From contig DATIHO010000015.1 in the NCBI GenBank assembly GCA_035480615.1, positions 1-7,258 of the forward strand: a stretch of 7,258 bases of DNA, given 5' to 3'. The notes below the pieces were generated by a model, which worked only from the letters and a program-made list of their open reading frames with translations, was not told the origin of the DNA and did not search any database. The stretch is from CAIPFQ01 sp035480615 (lineage in GTDB: Bacteria; Chlamydiota; Chlamydiia; Chlamydiales; SM23-39). Both the position numbers and the translations under genes were made by a program. This document shows, one piece after another, positions 4,716 through 7,258 of the stretch (positions are counted from its first letter, which is position 1; each line of letters begins with the position of its first letter).

Positions 4716-7258
4716 CTAGAAAGATTTTGAGAGGGTGCAAGCAACTTCATTAGAGAGATAGTCAGAACCGAATTCTCCATCGTAGGAAAGGGTAAGACCA
4801 TAGGGCGAAGAGGTGCCGATTTCGGCGAAAAGCTCAAGACCGAGAGAGCCGAGGTTAAGGTTTTGGTTGAGGGCAGTAACGGCAAACGTTGTCGGGATGC
4901 CAGTGAGAAAAGTGCTCACTTGGTCTCCGAAGGGCTCTTCGTAGATGTAGCTGGCCTTTTCTTTGACAAAGAGAGTCCAAGAAGAGAAGGCGAATGATTC
5001 AATCAACTTAAGCCCCGTCTCAGCGCGCAAGAGGGAACTCATTTTGGATTTTTGGGTCGCATTGAAGGGAGCGGCGTTCGTTTCGGTGTAGCCACACTGC
5101 CAGTTCCATGCGTAGTCAAAAGAGGCAAATGGGAGGAGGTCTCCCCACTTTCGAGAGATATCATAACCTATTTCCAGATGGGGCGCGAACTGCCAAGAGG
5201 AGAGATCGGCATGAGCGTTTGCAGAAAATCCAGGAAACGAGATCTTCCGGATATTGCTATTGGCATTGTAGACACCCAGAAGGGCCGGTTCAAAATAAAA
5301 AGAGTGGGCCGATAGATTGGCGTAGAGGGAGAAGAATCCCGACTGCATGGTCGAGTGACCGGCATCATTATCATCTGCGAGGTGAGTGTGGAGATACCCG
5401 AGAGAAAAGCCGATGAGATTCGAGAAGGCAGTGCGGTAATCGAATCCGACAAGAAGCGCTTGGGAAGTAAAGTTAAAAGAAGGATTCTGTTCGGAGGCGG
5501 CGACGCAAGAGAAATCAGCAAATCCAGAAACCCAAGTAGAATAAGGGGACTTCTTCTCGGGAAGTTTTTGGATTTTCCCGCAAGAATCGGCCATAAGCGC
5601 CGAAAGAAATTCATTTTGGGGCGCGATCTTGTCGATTGAGCGAAGGGCGTCGAGATGGGAACTCATAAGGCGAAAGAGAGAGAATACGTTTTGATTATTC
5701 GCAAACCCAATGAAAGCATTTCGCGCAGGAGAGACGCTATTCAAAGCGTCAGAGAGGGCGCTGCCGGTTAGATTGTTCAGGAGATCTATCGTGGAAATGG
5801 GAGCGTATTGGTTGAGATAGTTTGCGACTTTGAGAGCATTCCCCGAAAGAGGCGTTGTTAAGTTATAGGAAAGCAGAAGTGCCGTATCTGTCGGTTCTAT
5901 GCTGATCTGAAACCCTAAGCGATTGTGGATTTGGGTCGATGTAAAGGCGCCGCTAAATCCTCCGGTTGTCTGAATGATGGGATATTGGCCATGGCTCGGA
6001 TACAGGCCCGCATCTTGCACCACCTCAAGCGTTCCATTCAATGCCGCAGTTCCTGTAACATTCAAAAGGGACGCTCCGGTTGGATCGAATTCAACAAAAA
6101 AAACAGAACTGCTTTCCAACACAACGCTTCCTGAGGATAATGTACCCACCGAATTTCCTGGAGATAGGGTTCCGTAGCATGTAATTGGACCGACAGAACC
6201 TGTTCCACTCAATGTTGTATTTGCAGACACTGTAAGCAAAGAACTGTTCGCCAAAGAGCCATTTACTTTCAATTGCCCTGCTGCAATAGTCGTAGGTCCG
6301 GTAAATGAAGAGTTATCTCCCGCAATCACAAGAGCTCCTCCGCCGCTCTTTGTCAGAGATCCATTTCCGCTAAATGCTCCTGCAACTGTAAATGAATCGC
6401 CAGATCCAACAGCTATGTCAGAAAGTGCAACATCTCCTTCGCCACCCAGTGTTAATGTGCCCCCATTCGATCCGGTAACCGTTCCAGAAACCGTAAAGGT
6501 AGTCAGCGCGGCTGGCTGAAAACTACCGCCGAGACCACCTATGGAGAAATTGCGTGCCGTTGTGATCGTATTGGCTGTAGCCAAAGCTCCTCCATTCAAA
6601 GTAGGCTCCACTGTCGAATATCCCAAGCAATAATCTGAATCGACAGATAGAGTGCCGCTGTTAATATTCAACACACCATCAAATAGCCCTACATAAGAAG
6701 ATTGGCTACCAGCTAAAATCGTCAGCGTTACGCCTGAATCGCAATGGACTGTAACACCGCTTGAATCTGTGGCTGTGAATCCTCCTTGACTGTAATTTCC
6801 GCCGATTGCGTAGCAAGTTAAATCACTAACCAAATTAAAATTGAGATTTCCCCCCGAGACTAAAAAGATATCCTTTCCGTACGCTTGTCCCGAATTCGCT
6901 CCAGTACCTCCACTAACAGAGCTACTACTGAAAGTCGCACTTTCGATATTTAATGTGCCACCAGTATGAACAAAAATAGCACCGCCAGCCCCTAGCCCTC
7001 CTCCCCCTGAACCACCACTAATGCTAATGATGCCGTTTCCACCACCAAATCCACCAACGCCTTCTCCATTGATGGCTCCACCTCCGCCACCCCCGCCAAA
7101 ACCACCATTTCCTCCACCACCTGCAGAACCACCTATCGGGTTTCCTCCTCCTCCACCTCCAAAACCGCCGCCACCGCCGCCATAGAAATTACCGCCAGCT
7201 CCGCCGCCGCCACCAAAGCCGCCGCCGCCGCCGCCACCAACACTACTCCCGGCACCCC
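4716..7258 (-). CDS. Type V autotransporter with glycine-rich passenger, N-terminus truncated by the window edge
   Basis: The minus-strand frame is open from the right edge (first full codon 7256-7254) to TAG at 4718-4716, giving 846 visible residues. A TTG at 6833 is internal, not the start; no signal peptide is visible because the gene begins beyond the window. Residues 1-92 are about two-thirds glycine. Beta-helix-like passenger follows to about 430, including GGAI (91-94) and GGAL (222-225, 306-309). A PATR-type autotransporter-associated repeat lies at about 293-325, and a GTLSPGNSVGTL segment at 362-373 that often ends such passengers. An alpha-helical linker spans about 470-560. The C-terminal beta-barrel starts at about 570 (SPYSTWVSGF) and ends in a terminal Phe, as BAM substrates do. 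The barrel inserts in the outer membrane and the passenger is exposed or released; adhesion is a guess. Eight cysteines are unusual for the class but common in chlamydial surface proteins. FxxN motifs are few, so it is not a classic Pmp. Confidence 0.85.
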   Translation of the reverse strand, partial: GAGSSVGGGGGGGFGGGGGAGGNFYGGGGGGFGGGGGGNPIGGSAGGGGNGGFGGGGGGGAINGEGVGGFGGGNGIISISGGSGGGGLGAGGAIFVHTGGTLNIESATFSSSSVSGGTGANSGQAYGKDIFLVSGGNLNFNLVSDLTCYAIGGNYSQGGFTATDSSGVTVHCDSGVTLTILAGSQSSYVGLFDGVLNINSGTLSVDSDYCLGYSTVEPTLNGGALATANTITTARNFSIGGLGGSFQPAALTTFTVSGTVTGSNGGTLTLGGEGDVALSDIAVGSGDSFTVAGAFSGNGSLTKSGGGALVIAGDNSSFTGPTTIAAGQLKVNGSLANSSLLTVSANTTLSGTGSVGPITCYGTLSPGNSVGTLSSGSVVLESSSVFFVEFDPTGASLLNVTGTAALNGTLEVVQDAGLYPSHGQYPIIQTTGGFSGAFTSTQIHNRLGFQISIEPTDTALLLSYNLTTPLSGNALKVANYLNQYAPISTIDLLNNLTGSALSDALNSVSPARNAFIGFANNQNVFSLFRLMSSHLDALRSIDKIAPQNEFLSALMADSCGKIQKLPEKKSPYSTWVSGFADFSCVAASEQNPSFNFTSQALLVGFDYRTAFSNLIGFSLGYLHTHLADDNDAGHSTMQSGFFSLYANLSAHSFYFEPALLGVYNANSNIRKISFPGFSANAHADLSSWQFAPHLEIGYDISRKWGDLLPFASFDYAWNWQCGYTETNAAPFNATQKSKMSSLLRAETGLKLIESFAFSSWTLFVKEKASYIYEEPFGDQVSTFLTGIPTTFAVTALNQNLNLGSLGLELFAEIGTSSPYGLTLSYDGEFGSDYLSNEVACTLSKSF
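6981..7256 (-). repeat. Low-complexity polyglycine-coding tract with short trinucleotide runs
   Basis: Within the autotransporter gene, 92 consecutive codons encode 60 glycines by my count. Runs of 4 to 7 glycines are broken by single Phe, Asn, Ala or short Asn-Phe-Tyr interruptions, giving an irregular pattern of the form Gly(5-7)-Phe-Gly(5-7). Glycine codons are mixed (GGT, GGA, GGC, GGG), but perfect (GGC)n stretches occur, the longest being six units at 7218-7235. The frame is kept throughout. The tract continues to the window edge, so its true length is unknown. The mixed codons suggest an old, selected protein repeat rather than a recent simple expansion, apart from the GGC runs. Confidence 0.8.

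Noticed and set aside
5052..5639. Several overlapping open frames on both strands inside the autotransporter barrel region
   Set aside because: They lie in alternative frames of a clear beta-barrel coding sequence, have low-complexity or basic composition, and show no recognisable domain; they are best explained by the codon bias of that region.
6831..6833. TTG at 6833 as the start codon of the autotransporter
   Set aside because: The same frame runs without a stop to the window edge and encodes glycine-rich and beta-helix sequence continuous with the rest, so this codon is an internal Leu.

Overview
The window looks like bacterial chromosomal DNA from a Gram-negative organism of moderate, slightly AT-leaning composition. 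An outer-membrane autotransporter with a glycine-rich passenger, GGA[I/L] motifs and several cysteines, together with unusual glycosyltransferase-like proteins and a photolyase, would fit an environmental (amoeba-associated) member of the Chlamydiota. This is a low-confidence inference from gene content; no taxonomic marker gene is present.

Layout: (1) 1-627, plus strand, is the 3' part of a glycosyltransferase-like gene cut by the left edge. (2) 635-1744, minus strand, is a complete paralogue of that gene, tail to tail with it and 7 bases away; it adds an N-terminal signal or membrane-anchor segment. (3) 1745-1903 is a 159-base divergent intergenic region that must hold the starts of transcription for genes on both sides. 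(4) 1904-3337, plus strand, encodes an atypical NAD(P)-binding SDR protein with a C-terminal DUF2867 domain. (5) 3340-4710, plus strand, encodes a class I-type cyclobutane pyrimidine dimer photolyase. It starts 2 bases after the SDR stop, with its ribosome binding site inside the SDR gene, so the two form one translation unit. (6) 4716-7258, minus strand, is the 3' part of a large type V autotransporter cut by the right edge: glycine-rich N-terminal region, beta-helix passenger with a PATR-type repeat, linker and C-terminal beta-barrel.

Functionally the SDR and photolyase genes look like a light or oxidative damage pair. The two glycosyltransferase-like proteins and the autotransporter suggest cell-envelope or secreted functions. 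Both convergent junctions (628-634 and 4711-4715) are nearly gapless and show no obvious intrinsic terminator. Apart from the divergent region, the window is almost entirely coding. No tRNA, rRNA, CRISPR array, insertion sequence or attachment site was recognised. The points most worth following are the diverged, oppositely oriented glycosyltransferase-like paralogues, the coupled SDR-DUF2867/photolyase pair, and the extreme polyglycine segment with its trinucleotide runs at the right edge.
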